Assembly (NCBI GenBank): GCA_015680685.1
Contig: MNCI01002197.1
Span: forward strand, 33,328-97,327
Origin: Gnetum montanum
Lineage: Eukaryota > Streptophyta > Gnetopsida > Gnetales > Gnetaceae
DNA length: 64,000 nt
Direction of reading: 5' to 3'
Shown: positions 1-10,999 of the stretch, one piece after another
How the letters are laid out: each line of letters starts with the position of its first letter
How positions within the stretch are numbered: position 1 is the stretch's first letter
Program-made: the position numbers and the translations under genes
The notes under the pieces: generated by a model
Seen by the model: only the letters and a program-made list of their open reading frames with translations
What the model was told of the DNA's origin: nothing
The model's database searches: none

Positions 1-121
1 AATATGTGTGTGACTTAAAATATTAACATTTCCTAAAAGATAAATCATTAATGCTTTTATAGTAATCGTTTGTAATATAACTAATATAGATTATTAGCAC
101 CATCCCCAACATCAGTGCCAA
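1..121 (-). mobile_element. Leader of Athila-like LTR element (body off the left edge)
   Basis: The 120 bases left of the LTR match the leaders of elements A (33505-33629) and B (20465-20594): all share a GTGTGACTTA-type start, an AAAGATAAATC block and a TAGCACCATCCC block next to the primer site. The element is read on the minus strand, so its gag would lie left of base 1. No coding is visible in this short piece. Seen directly as homology between the three leaders. Confidence 0.7.
101..121 (-). other. Primer-binding site, tRNA-Asp type
   Basis: On the minus strand this reads TTGGCACTGATGTTGGGGA, close to TTGGCGCCGTTGCCGGGGA, the site complementary to tRNA-Asp known from plant Athila/Tat elements. 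It abuts the LTR end, as a primer site should. Confidence 0.7.
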
Positions 122-1167
122 TGATGAGTAGCAGGTATCCCCTACACCAAATCATATGAATCACAAGCATTCATGTGCATTCTAGTCGAATCAAAAGCGT
201 TCACATACAATCCTGTTGAATTTTATGGGTGGGACTAGTATGGTATCTAGATTGTTAAGCATTGATCACAGGTTGTTGTCTTCTCACTTGGACTATTGGT
301 AGCTTTATCATGTATGGTTTAATCTAAAGTGAGACATATGATTATTGATGCTATGCATCTAAGGCTAAATTATATGAAAGTAAGAAAATTAATTATTTAA
401 TCTAATTAATAATAAGAAGATAAATCCTAAACTATCCTAAGGGTGATGAGTGTCTGCTTCTAGCTTGTAGTACACATCCTAACCCACATATCCATTGCTA
501 AGATTACCAAGTTTTATACTACTGGGTGAACCAGTCAATAACGCTGCTAGGATTATTAAGTGAATATGTGTTTATGTTCAAAGCTGGTCGTGCTCATTCT
601 ATTGATTGATTAATATGCATGGAAATATAAATATTAACTAAGTACATAGAAAGTTAATTACATTGAAAGTAAATCTATTCTAAAGTCAAAGTACTATAAT
701 GAATATGAATCAATCTCGATCTTATTGTTGTTAATGGAATGTGTTTAGGTACAATGCCACTCAAATAAGACATTGTATAACTAACTCATATCCACACTAT
801 GGGCATTCACTAACTACTTGCTAAGATTACAGAATAAATGGTGTTACTATTGATCAAATGGTGTTAAATATATGGTCAGTGCTTGCATATTTATAGGTAA
901 ATATAGGCATTACATCAACTAGGATGTGTTAATGCATTTGGTTACATCAATGAGGATGTGTCGATGGGGATGCATTGACAAGGATGCATCAATGCAACTA
1001 AGTTATAGTAGATGCGATATAGCATCTATAATATAGCAGATGTGATATAGCATCTATGATGTAATAGCCAATAGAGACACACCAACAAGGATGCTACAAT
1101 GCAGATGCAACATAGCATCTACAATATTACAACTAACTCATAAACTTGACAAAATGATGCTTCATCA
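122..1167 (-). repeat. 5' LTR of Athila-like element (about 1.05 kb)
   Basis: Begins TGATGAGTAG and ends TTCATCA, the same ends as the LTRs of A, B, G and H, with homology to A along most of its length. A minus-strand TATA box (CCTATAAATA type) lies at about 887-897. The stretch 905-1110 to its right, upstream in element sense, is a run of GATGCAT/GATATAGCATC-like repeats. The LTR is about 180 bp longer than those of A, mostly through this array. The bases to the right (TGTCC) cannot be tested as a target duplication because the other end is outside the window. Confidence 0.75.
905..1110. repeat. U3 short-word repeat array
   Basis: Repeated GGATGTGTC/GATGCATC words, then three diverged copies of a roughly 28-base unit containing GATATAGCATCTA. 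It lies just upstream of the LTR TATA box. Confidence 0.65.
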
Positions 1168-2498
1168 TGTCCCAGTGATTCAACTACCTAACATATCAAG
1201 TCTCATCATTATGCCTTCACAAATGAAATTAACAAGGTAAACTTAGAACTATTGTATTTATCCATTGAATGTTCCTTTAGGCTCACCACTATGTTGAATC
1301 ACCTATGATAATATTTTTACCTAGAATCCAATTATAATTCCCAACTTCTTTTTGAAATTCTCCCTATCATCATCTATAGAAGGTACGTGGACATTGGTAA
1401 TCTGGATATCATCATAAGAGAATGATACATAAGATTTGGTTACACTAATATAGTTCATGCAAAGATGTTATCTCTAGCATGCTATCATTTGAGAGTAATC
1501 TTTGCCTTTTGGATAAGCATGAACATTTTGCTGCCTATCCAAAGGAGAAGGGTTTGAAGGGCACTTCATCTTTTGAATATAAAGAATATACATGTTGTGT
1601 CTATCAAATAGTATTAGCATCTTTTTGGTACATTTGATGCCATTTAGATTACCTAACTTTCATTATTTTATAATCATGAAAAAGGTTTTATCTAGGGACT
1701 TAATTTTCTAAAATTGTAAGGCAGACTAGACTCCATATGATATTTATTTTCATTTACTTATGCCTTTGTTTTGCATGTGAAGGATGATCAAAAGGATTCA
1801 TTGGTGGTCCAAGTATGTTCCCTCTTTTCACAAGAGTTATGGTGAGAATTTCTTGCATGAGGATATTAGATTGTTCATCTTATATGTTTTAAATACACTT
1901 AAATTTATGTTGTTTAAGGTTCATCTCTATTACAAGTGAGTTGTCTTCTATAGTCATGTATGATGACAAGCGGATAACTAGAGAATTCATATTGTTGAAT
2001 AATTTCTAATCTATCTTTATCCTTAAATAAAATAATTTTACCTCCTCTTCTACTATCACCTCCACCTACCAGACTATATTAAGTGCCTTCTATATTAAGG
2101 GTTTCTTTATCCTAAGGGGTTCTTTAGTAAAAGTAGGACTTAAAACTAGTGAGGCAAGATGTGTTAGCTCCTTGGTAGTAGCTATGTTCCAGGATTAGGC
2201 TTGATCCCACTAAGGGGCATCATTCTAGTAGGATATTTTTAGTTCAATTCATTAAGGGTCACTACCCTTCTATTCAAATTTACATACTATCTAGCTATAT
2301 TGTCTTCTCTTTAAGTAATGTCTACAAAAATTAAGTAAATTTTACATTATTCTTTAAGGAGATGATCTTGAGGGTGTATTTAGACCATTGGCAACGTGCC
2401 CATTAAGTAATCCACTCCAACATTGAAACATGGGGAAAAAATAGGGCTATAAGTGAATATTGGTATCACTGAGCCTATCACATGAAAATATGCTCTAC
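1168..2498. other. Unassigned intergenic DNA
   Basis: AT-rich, with no long open frame, recognisable LTR end or protein motif in either strand. It may be old transposon sequence eroded beyond recognition, but nothing in it supports that directly. Confidence 0.5.
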
Positions 2499-2687
2499 GA
2501 CCAATATGCTAATCTTCTCTTTAGATTTAAAGGTTTGAAAATCCTCCTTAATCCTATCTTGGACCAATATGCTAATCTCCTCTTTAGATTTAAAGGTTTG
2601 AAAATCCTCCTCAACCCTATCTTGGACCAATATGCTGATATGCTCTTTATATTGAAAGGTTTGAAAATCTTCCTCAACCATATCAAT
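2499..2687. repeat. 63-bp tandem repeat, three copies
   Basis: Units start at 2499, 2562 and 2625, each with GACCAATATGCT. The period is exactly 63 bp and divergence is by substitution only. Because 63 is divisible by 3 the array stays open on both strands (2460-2699 plus and 2478-2681 minus) and encodes a 21-residue repeat in either direction. No known protein repeat was recognised, so it is listed as a minisatellite. Confidence 0.85.
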
Positions 2688-3500
2688 AACATCTTTTGAG
2701 TTTCTTGTTATAATAAGGATTTTTGTTCTTCACAACACCAAAAACAATTTTTTTAGAGACTTAACACATCATGCTTACTATTGTATATCCCCCAATCTTG
2801 AATCTAGATTCCTAATTTTGGTTAGGATTAGGATACCTTGTCATCTACTCTTACTAGTTTTTTTCCATTCATTGGTCTACCCAAGCTTCCTTTATTGCCA
2901 TTAGGCTTTCTACCTTGTAGCCTAGCTTCACCTCCCTACTTGTGGTTGCAGCCCAAGCCTCTTTATCATCCACTTATGTCAAAACCTTCTCAAGTTTTAC
3001 CCATCCTTCTTGAAAATTTAGTTTTATTAAAAGAATAGGTATTTCCAATACCTTTTTTATTGCAACTATAATATTAGTGCTATTGCTTTTACTAAAATTT
3101 GCATGATTTTTTAATGCTATTTAATTAGTACTACAAAATTGATAATAAATGTGCCCCTAATATATTAAGATTGTAAACTTTATAAAAGATGATAACTAAT
3201 TAATTAACATTGCAAATTTCGTAGTGCTTTATAATTTGTGCCACTATTTTGATGTCATTACTTAAATTAAAATCACAAACTCAATCATCCCATATTGGTT
3301 GGGAAAGGTAGTATTGACATTATAAAGCTAATTACAACTTCAAACTACTAAAACGATAATTACGTAGAGGCTCAATGATTAACACTAGGTGAGGTCTTGG
3401 GAAGGTTAATGGATAAGTGAAAACCTAATCTCCTTCGAGTGATTGTACCCAAGTTCAAACTCAAGTCTTATGACTTGAGAAATAAGCATGTTATAATGAA
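2688..3500. other. Unassigned intergenic DNA
   Basis: Contains a pyrimidine- and proline-codon-rich open stretch at 2838-3038 with no recognised motif, followed by AT-rich sequence. Nothing in it can be called a gene. Confidence 0.45.
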
Positions 3501-3501
3501 G

Positions 3502-3642
3502 TGTTAGCCTAGTGGTATTAGTCTTGGCTTGGTAATCCTAGGTCATAGGTTCAATTCTAATAGGTAACATTGAGTTGTTAATTTCTCTATAAATCTTAGG
3601 GTGTACCTATGTTTCATTTATTTCGGGTTCCAACACCCCCCC
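3502..3642 (+). mobile_element. tRNA-derived SINE-like unit
   Basis: Starts GTTAGCCTAGTGGTA. Within it TAGCCTAGTGG (3504-3514) fits the RNA polymerase III A box (TRGYNNARNGG), and GGTTCAATTCTAA (from about 3548) fits the B box (GGTTCRANNCC), 34 bases apart as in a tRNA head. The tail runs through TTTATTTCGGGTTCCAACA. A second start of the same unit occurs at 4064. It is not a tRNA gene: no cloverleaf or acceptor end is visible. Right boundary approximate. Confidence 0.6.
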
Positions 3643-4060
3643 TAAATGATGGTATGTTTTGTAGAAAAGGAGACTTGAACTTTCAATCTCTTACTTTCTA
3701 ATGTTAATGCATAACAATTTTCTATTAGCTTGTTTAAGAACTTTAAACTATTGCAAATAGAAAATGAGCATGTAAAACATAAGGAACAACAAAGATTAAA
3801 AAATCATGGTGCTATTCAAAAAGCAATAGAAAGATTAACTTAACATTACTTGTGGGGTGTTAGCATTTGATATGAAGGTTATTCCATCATTGTTGTGCCC
3901 ATAAACAAAGGCAAAAAATTGAATCCACAACCTTCAAATCAAAAGATGAGTGTCTTGACCATCATGTTAGACACTTATAATGTAAAATATTTTTACAAAT
4001 TAACCTTTCTTATCTTTTTTAGTATCCAAGAGCTAATACCATATTAACGTAAAAACAATA
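3643..4060. other. Unassigned intergenic DNA
   Basis: AT-rich sequence between the two SINE-like starts, with no gene or repeat seen. Confidence 0.45.
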
Positions 4061-4063
4061 AAG

Positions 4064-4209
4064 TGTTAGCCTAGTGGTATGAGTCTTAGCTAATACCATA
4101 TGGTGTTGGAACCCAAATAATTGAAACATAAGTACAAACACCCGAAATAATTGAAACATAAGTGAAGTGTACTTATGTTTCAATTATTTCTGGTTCCAAC
4201 ACCATACGG
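4064..4209 (+). repeat. Second SINE-like copy ending in a 40-bp snap-back
   Basis: GTTAGCCTAGTGGTATGAG repeats the head of the unit at 3502 but breaks off before the B box. It is followed by an inverted repeat: arm 4096-4135 (CCATATGGTGTTGG...) and arm 4169-4209, whose reverse complement matches with only a few differences. The loop of about 33 bases carries another partial copy of the arm (AATAATTGAAACATAAGT). The arms also carry the GGTTCCAACAC tail of the first SINE copy, so the structure looks like two tails joined head to head. Confidence 0.6.
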
Positions 4210-4389
4210 TATAAAAGGATGTAATATAAAATATATCTAAAGGTTGACCTTTCTTGTATTTACCTTTTTTAAGACCCAAAGGCCAACACCATATTAATGT
4301 AAAATATTCTTACATGTTGGTATGCAGTCTCAAAATTCCTGACCTCTTTTAGCACTTGACAAGGAGAAGCATCTTAATGGAGAATATTC

Positions 4390-4566
4390 TTAACTGTTTT
4401 CAAGAAAGGATGTGATTCAAGTTTTCCGAAAGATATTTAAATTAAATCCAAATCTGATAAGATTAACATCACGAGAAGCATGTTAACTGTTTTCAACAAA
4501 GGATGTGATTTAAGTTTTGCGAAAGATATTTAAAATAAATCCAAATCTGATAAGATTAACATCACG
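4390..4566. repeat. 92-bp tandem duplication upstream of MOT1
   Basis: Copy 1 (4390-4481) and copy 2 (4482-4566) both run TTAACTGTTTTCAA, AAAGGATGTGATT, GAAAGATATTTAAA, ATCCAAATCTGATAAGATT, AACATCACG. They differ at only a few bases, so the duplication looks fairly recent. It lies about 0.8-1.0 kb before the transporter start codon. Confidence 0.85.
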
Positions 4567-5366
4567 CGATGCACGCATTTTAAATATTATTTATTTTCTG
4601 TACCATCACCACAATTACACTACAAACCTTAACAAACATTTACGTATTTTGTTGAATATCCGTGATTAGGAAAGCTGCAAAATTATTTCAAATTCTGAAG
4701 TCAACCACTGTCCTGCTTAATCCCTCCAAGTTTATTAATTAGCCCTTAGCCCTTTCAATGAGATGAAAATTTGCCCAAACCCGGCTTTCACGAAATCCAA
4801 GCACGGTATTAAAACAAGGGCAACCTTTGTTGTAGGAACGTCGGCATAGAAATTGAGAGTTGCAATTTCAAGGATACGCAGATTCACGGTGGTAACATAA
4901 CTTTTAGTTTTTTTCGGTAAAGTAGTGGTGATCTAGAAAGCTCCTTTATTACGGGCACCTGTAAGTAAAAATAGGAATCGAATCTACAGCATTTTCTTTA
5001 AGTAAAGTGGAGATCGGAATCTAACCTGCAATCTCTCAATCTAAAAACATTCAATTTCATACCTAAAAATTCAATTTTAATTTTAATTTAGTAAACCTCA
5101 CTCCGTTCAAACTGAACTAGAAGTTTCGTTTCGATTTCGATTTCATACACGTCAGTGACTTATTCTTGCAGTTATTCCAGATTATGCTTCAGTCCCATCT
5201 GTCGCCTCACACGAGTTCAAAAAACTTTTATGAAATTGATTCCCAGCGCATCAAAAATGGCCGCAAAGGAAGCATAAATCTGTAAATTTCTTGAGCAGCC
5301 GTAAACAAAACAAGGAAGCACATTTTTCTTTCTCAGCATTAGCTACAGACAGGGCAGAATACTGGA
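4567..5366 (+). promoter_or_regulatory. Probable promoter and 5' UTR of MOT1
   Basis: Non-coding sequence before the transporter start. An ACACGTCAGTGAC stretch at 5147-5159 holds CACGTC, an ACGT core of the type bound by plant bZIP factors. No convincing TATA box was found near the start codon and the transcription start is unknown. The assignment rests on position. Confidence 0.4.
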
Positions 5367-6845
5367 ATGGCAACAGAGCCCCAAGAGCTGATGCATGATG
5401 AGGATCATGGCAGCAGCGACTACTGTGGCTCAATGTGGAGAAAACTAAGAAGCAATACAAGAATTTACAGAGGAGGAGTATGGGCAGAGGTGAATGGAGC
5501 AATGGGGGATCTGGGAACCTATATACCCATTGCAATAGCTCTGACACTGGTGAATGGCCTGGATCTGAGCACCACCTTGTTGTTCAATGGAGCATACAAC
5601 ATCCTCACAGGGCTACTGTTTGGGGTGCCGATGCCAGTTCAGCCCATGAAAGCCATTGCCTCAGTGGCCATAGGCCAAGATCATCTCAGCATTCCCCAAA
5701 TCATGGCTGCAGGGATCTGCACTGGGGCTACTCTGTTTGGTTTAGGCATTTCAGGCCTCATGGGCCTCATTTACACCATAATCCCCCTTCCTGTTATCAG
5801 AGCAGTTCAGCTCTCTCAGGGTCTCTCATTTGCCATCACAGCAGTCAAGTACATCAGACATGAGCAGGATCTGGCCAAAAACAAATCCCTGGGCTCCAGG
5901 TCCTGGCTGGGCTTGGATGGACTTCTCCTGGCTCTCATTTGCTTCTTCTTCATACTCTTTGTCAACGGCTCTGATTCTGTTTCATGTTGCTCATCCCAGG
6001 ATTCAGTTCTTCCAACTACATCAAAACCCACAGACCCTGATGATGAGACACAAGCTTCTTCTGATTCCCACAGTAACCCTAACCCAACATCCAAATCCCA
6101 TTTTGTGAGAGCCATCCTGTTTTCTCTGCCTTCTGCTCTGCTTGTGTTCATAACAGGACTGGTTCTTGCAATTGTGAGAAAGCCCAGTGCAGTCAAGCAC
6201 TTTAAGCTGGGTCCATCAAAGCCCAGAATTGTGGTAATTTCAAGGACTGACTGGAGGACTGGTTTCCTCAAGGCTGCAGTGCCACAAATCCCACTCTCTC
6301 TGCTCAACTCTGTGATTGCTCTGTGCAAGCTGTCCCTGGACCTGTTTCCTCATAAGATTGATGTGACTGCAACTAGAGTTTCTGTGAGTGTGGGCCTCAT
6401 GAACTTGGTGGGTTGCTGGTTTGGAGCCATGCCAGTGTGCCATGGAGCTGGGGGACTTGCAGGGCAGTACAAATTTGGGGCAAAATCTGGGGCCTCGGTG
6501 GTCTTTCTGGGAACCCTAAAAATTTTGGTGGGTATCATCCTGGGGAAGCATCTGGTGGATATTTTGAGACAGTTTCCAGTGGGGATTCTCGGGGTGCTTC
6601 TTCTCTATGCAGGGATAGAGCTGGCTGTGGCCTGCAGAGACATGACCTCCAAGAGGGACTCATTTGTGATGCTCATGTCCACCGGCGTGGCTCTGACTGG
6701 TTCCAGTGCCAGCCTGGGTTTTGTTGCAGGGATGCTGATTTTCATAGCCATTAAGGTCAGGGAACAAGGCATCTTTGGTGCTTTCACAAACTTTAAGAAT
6801 TTGCTGTGCTCTGCAAGCAGCCCTGCTCAGCTGTGGAGGTGGTAG
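5367..6845 (+). CDS. MOT1: MOT1-family molybdate transporter
   Basis: A 492-residue membrane protein predicted to carry molybdate across a membrane to supply molybdenum-cofactor enzymes; plant relatives act in plasma, mitochondrial or vacuolar membranes. Two repeated MFS_MOT1-type halves are visible. Half 1 (about 40-165) has GDLGTYIPI (47-55) and PMPVQPMKAIA (88-98). Half 2 (about 315-465) has MPVCHGAGGLAGQ (355-367), YKFGAKSG and repeated glycine-rich helices. Between them a serine/proline/aspartate-rich hydrophilic loop (about 201-245) separates hydrophobic segments. No signal peptide is evident. The frame runs from the first ATG to TAG without introns, and most family members are likewise intronless and about 430-500 residues long. 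Codons are GC-richer than the flanking transposons. The paralogue type (MOT1;1 or MOT1;2) cannot be told. This is the only clearly functional gene in the window. Confidence 0.95.
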   Translation: MATEPQELMHDEDHGSSDYCGSMWRKLRSNTRIYRGGVWAEVNGAMGDLGTYIPIAIALTLVNGLDLSTTLLFNGAYNILTGLLFGVPMPVQPMKAIASVAIGQDHLSIPQIMAAGICTGATLFGLGISGLMGLIYTIIPLPVIRAVQLSQGLSFAITAVKYIRHEQDLAKNKSLGSRSWLGLDGLLLALICFFFILFVNGSDSVSCCSSQDSVLPTTSKPTDPDDETQASSDSHSNPNPTSKSHFVRAILFSLPSALLVFITGLVLAIVRKPSAVKHFKLGPSKPRIVVISRTDWRTGFLKAAVPQIPLSLLNSVIALCKLSLDLFPHKIDVTATRVSVSVGLMNLVGCWFGAMPVCHGAGGLAGQYKFGAKSGASVVFLGTLKILVGIILGKHLVDILRQFPVGILGVLLLYAGIELAVACRDMTSKRDSFVMLMSTGVALTGSSASLGFVAGMLIFIAIKVREQGIFGAFTNFKNLLCSASSPAQLWRW

Positions 6846-7215
6846 ATCTTGTTTAAAAAATTAATGTCACGTTATTGATAAAAACTCTGAGATTCAGACC
6901 TGCCGATTTCTTTGTTCCGTATAAAATGTGAAGTAATTCATTTTCTACCATGAAAGTATAACTGTATAAAGTGTGTGAAACATTGTGTACAGGTGCGAAA
7001 TGTTTGCCACTGCTTTTGATTGAATAATGAGAAGAAATTCTATGCTGCTTGTTTTATTTCTGATAAGGAAATTCTATTGGTACGTGTTGTATGTTTTATC
7101 TCTGATTTATTTTCTATATAACTAGCATCTCTTTGTTTTTTTTTTTTTGTTTATTACAACTGGTATGAGAGAATTGTTCGTTGTGCATGTGCTGCTGCGT
7201 GAAAAATAATAAAGG
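6846..7215 (+). other. 3' UTR region of MOT1
   Basis: AT-rich stretch after the stop codon. An AATAAA poly(A) signal lies at 7208-7213, with T-rich tracts at 7135-7150. The real cleavage site is not visible from sequence. Confidence 0.4.
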
Positions 7216-7305
7216 CAAAAGAAGTTGCTTTGTAAATTTGATGGCAACTAACAGTTGTGTGAATCCAGGGACAGTTAGCAATTCCAATTTTTATTTTTTA
7301 AAGAC

Positions 7306-8215
7306 AATTCTCATGAAGCATGGAGCACTAAAATAAAAACTCTATTTGAATCTTGAGACCTTTGCGATTTGGTAGGGAAAGGTTACAAAGAAAAGGATTC
7401 TTAGGTTACAATCTTAAAGGACATCTTAGAGAAGGATGCTAAAGTCTTGTTTTTCACTAAACCAGCTGTTGATGAAGTAATTTCTCTTTGCAATGCAAAG
7501 TCCAAATATATTTGGGATACATTATAATAAGGGTACTCATAGTTACCTTTAAAAAAAAGGAAAAAGAATTATATAATAAAAATGACTAAAGATAAGGTTG
7601 CAAATATATTTGGGATGCATTAAAATAGGGGTTTAAAAAAAACAAGGAGAAGAGGGACTAAAACTAAAGTTGCAAATAGAAAATAAGTTTAGAAATTGAA
7701 CAAATTAAACAAGTAATATAGTTAGGTTTAAATACATGATATATGAAAATGGATAACAAAATAGAAAAACAAATGCAAGAAATGGCGTTTTTATGGGTTA
7801 CCATTGCAAAAATAGAAAACGTTAAATATTTCAAATTTGTTAATTTTTGGCAACTAGGGTACCAAGATCTTTTCATCGAAAATTTGGAAGTTTGTTCATA
7901 AAAGATGATGACATTTTGGATGATAATTTCTCAAATATATACATTATAAATCAATTAAAGAAATATAGTGAAAATTTTGAAAAAATTATTAGGAGGCTAC
8001 CTAAAATAATGATGAGTTGTTTGGCTATTTACTTAGCTATCTTTATTCTCATGAAGATAGGATGCAAAGATATAATAGCAATGCCATGGAAAATGCTTTT
8101 CATAGTAACTTGCAAATATTTCAAGAAAAACATAGAAGTATTTGATAAATTAAGCAACAAAAATGGCTTAAAAAAAAGTGGCAGGAACTTGGATCATAAC
8201 GATCAACATTAGATA
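7306..8215 (+). pseudogene. Ty1/copia-like gag remnant
   Basis: From 7306 the plus strand encodes a UBN2/copia-gag-like head, HEAWSTKIKTLFES, then a stop, then DLVGKGYKEKDS, and from about 7400 KDAKVLFFTKPAVDE followed by KYIWDTL. These match the W..K...LF, KDAKALF and AWDTL positions typical of copia Gag. A second piece near 7945-8010 (NQLKKYSENFEKIIRRLPK) resembles the usual VNQLR.YGE...KILRSLP stretch. Stops, a local duplication of GCAAATATATTTGGGAT and AT-rich insertions show it is dead. No zinc knuckle, pol or LTR was found, so this is an isolated fragment. Confidence 0.6.
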
Positions 8216-8587
8216 AATAATTTCAAAGGCATGATAGTAACAATCAACAATAATGAAATAATTTTAGAGATGTGAATGAAAGACAAAAGTAGGGTTATCA
8301 CTATAAGAGATATGACTATAGAGCGAGGTATTACCTATTTTAAGAAAAGCAATGTAGCTTGAGAGAGAAAAAAATAAGGGGTCTCGGACCCTAAAAATAT
8401 ATATATATCAAAAATAAAAATCTAAAGTACAAAGGCAAAGGAGTATTCTAGAGAGGAAAAATTCCAATTCAATAAAAAAAATAAGGCATAATTGTTTTGA
8501 GGATGTTTTTTTTTAGGTTTTCATCATTACAACCAATCTTGAAAAACCTTCCTTCTAGGTAGGAAATCAAACATTCCATGAAAAGAT
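8216..8587. other. Unassigned DNA left of element C
   Basis: AT-rich, possibly the tail of the copia gag remnant. It forms the left flank of element C. No target duplication with the right flank at 34688 could be found. Confidence 0.4.
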
Positions 8588-9546
8588 TAACATTAGGTGG
8601 AGAGGGAGGAAGCCCCATGAAGCAAATTCACTTCAATAATTAGTCACCTTCAAATACTAAATCTAGATATTATGAAAAGATAATAACTTTTACTAGAAAA
8701 TAAGAAAACTATCTATCTTCAAATACTCAATTCAAAGATTACAACAAGGTTTTCAAAATCCACAAGTATTTAGAACATCTCAAACACTCAAATGATATTG
8801 CAGAGCATGAGACTCTATAATCACACAATAGTTGTTCTCAATTGAAGATACAACCAATAAAGTGATTCTCCCACAACCTGAGAATGAGATCTCAATGCAC
8901 AAGCAAGACTAGGATATATAGGTCAACACATAACATAATTGACCTTGGAGTAGCAACCTCTATGCACTCACTCAATGTTCTCTCTTGCACCTTGCTAAGC
9001 TCTCATCAAGTCAAGAGCTCTTACTAAGAAATCTTCTTTTACCATGTTCTCTTGCTTTTTAAGCATGAAACAATCCATATTTATTAGAAAACAAGACAAG
9101 AAAAACCCCAGGAAACTTTTTTCAAGCTCCACTTGAAGATCCTCCACTATTGCCCATTCTTGCTTTCTTTCGCTATTTCTTAAATTGGAATGGCCAATTC
9201 AGGAAGCTTCCTAACTATATGGGTCATCTTTGGTCTTGGAAAGATGTCTCTGATAAAAATCCTACTTTCAATCAAGATGTTTGTATGAGACATCTCCTCC
9301 TTGGCCAAGACTTTTTGTTTGAGATATCTCCTCTATGCACAAGATGTCTTGCTTGAGACGTCTTCACTTTGCACAAGACATCTTCTCTTAAACTAAGACA
9401 TCTCTTGTTAGCCCCAAGATGTCTTCTGTGAAGACTCCACTCCCATCCAAGATGTCTCATTGACCTCCAAGATGTCTCCATTGAGCCCAAAACCTACAAG
9501 CCACACACATAGGGAATAACAAGAGTATCAAAAGGGTATTCTTAGA
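8588..9546 (-). repeat. 3' LTR of element C
   Basis: Left end TAACATTAGG matches TAACGCTAGATTAGG at 13722; right end CTTAGA matches the CCCTACA end at 34687. The middle holds repeated CAAGATGTCT/GAGACATCTC words (9270-9480) that recur in the right copy. Confidence 0.75.
9270..9485. repeat. CAAGATGTCT/GAGACGTCT repeat array in LTR of C
   Basis: About ten diverged copies of an 18-25 base unit alternating AAGATGTCT and GAGACATCT, which are partial inverses of each other. The same array occurs in the other LTR at 14380-14446 and 34472-34620. Confidence 0.65.
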
Positions 9547-9764
9547 CCAACTCTTTCTACCTTCAAAAAGTGAACTTATGTAAATAAGGGAGTAAGGATT
9601 GACGTGCTTTCCTACTAATGAAGTTTGGTCTCATGGACCCATACAACATCATTTGCAAACTGATCCTCCCAATGGATCAAATATTCATGCTTCTTGACTC
9701 CCTAAGTGCTAGAAGCTTCTCTTCGCTTGAGTATCTTTGTCTTCCTCTCCATTAAAAGATCAAA

Positions 9765-10905
9765 CTAATCAATAGTGTCCTTTAACTTATTGATGCTACC
9801 TTGTATGGTCTCCTCATCAATTGGTCCATGATAGTGCACAAGATCTAAAACATTAAATATAAATGATATATCAACATCATTTGGTAAATTAATCTCAAAG
9901 GCATTATCATTGATCTTAGCCTTAATTTTGAAAGGCCCCATCTTCTTGGCTTTCAATCTCGAGAAGTTAACACCTTTCAACCACTTCTTCTTTAAGTGCA
10001 TTCAAACCAAATCACCAATAACAAAATTTGGCTTCTGTTTGCCCTCATTCATCTTAAGGACTCTATCTTTAGTCTTCTTTTTAAGATTTGGTTTACCTTG
10101 CTTATGGAGATTCCTCATCTCTTGCATAAAATCAACACTAAGTTGAGCTTTGTTATCAAAGATGTTCAAAGTGTCCACCATCTTTGGACAAACCCATAGT
10201 TCACCTCAAATGGGCTTTTGCTAGTAGCAACATGAAAAGCACTATTCTATAAAAACTCAACATGACACAACAAGTTTTTCCACTTGTTTGGCTGCCCATT
10301 ACATAAATATCTTAATATGTTTAGGAAGGATTTATTCACCACCTCTGTTTGGCCATCATATTGTGAATGATATACACTAGAAAAATTCAACTTTGTCCCC
10401 AAAATTTTCCAAGGGACTTCCAATAGTGACTTGTGAATTTGAAGTCTCTCTTGCTAACAATATTTAAAGGAATTTCATGCAACTTCATAACATGCTAGAA
10501 AAACAAATTTAGAACATAAGAAGCATCACTTATCTTCTTGCATGGAATGAAGTGTGTGATCTTGGAGAACCTATCCACAACAACAAAAATTGCATCGTTC
10601 CGACTTTTGATTTTTGGAATACCACTCACAAAATTCATAGATACACTTTCTTGTGGATCCTTGGGAATTGGTAAAGGCATATAATATCCATCCACTCCTT
10701 TACCTTCTTTAAACTTCTGATAAGTCAAACACTCCATAAATTTTAAAAGTTTAGTTTTCATACCTGGCTAAAAATAGTACCTACCCACAAGTTCCAATGT
10801 TTTATCCCTACCCATGTACATGTAACCTTCCATGCCACTACAATGCTTTTCAAACAAAATATTTTTCTAAAATCACAATTAGCAACACTTAGATTTCCAT
10901 TTTCA
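9765..10905 (-). pseudogene. Integrase remnant of element C
   Basis: On the minus strand, after a DGYYMPLPIPKDPQESVSM stretch, there is an rve-type core: FVVVDRFSKITHFIPC (about 10560-10600), then, in broken frames, WWPNR, where the catalytic-core segment before the glutamate normally sits. The C-terminal part (9765-10001) reads WMHLKKKWLKG...KMGPFKIKAKINDNAFEI, the usual integrase tail with a GPF...NAFEI pattern. Several stops and frameshifts break it. In a live element the enzyme inserts the cDNA into the host genome. Confidence 0.8.
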
Positions 10906-10999
10906 AATAACAATTCATCTTGAATATGATAATCCTTCCACTAGTCTAACCTACTCATCAATAGTTTTTTGAGGCTCCTCCAAAACTACCCAAAATCAT

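Noticed and set aside
3502-3575. A tRNA gene
   Set aside because: A and B boxes are present but no acceptor stem, anticodon stem or discriminator end can be formed; better read as a SINE head.
5435-6787. Several open frames overlapping MOT1 on both strands
   Set aside because: They are out-of-frame shadows of the transporter, with no domain and codon use dictated by the real frame.
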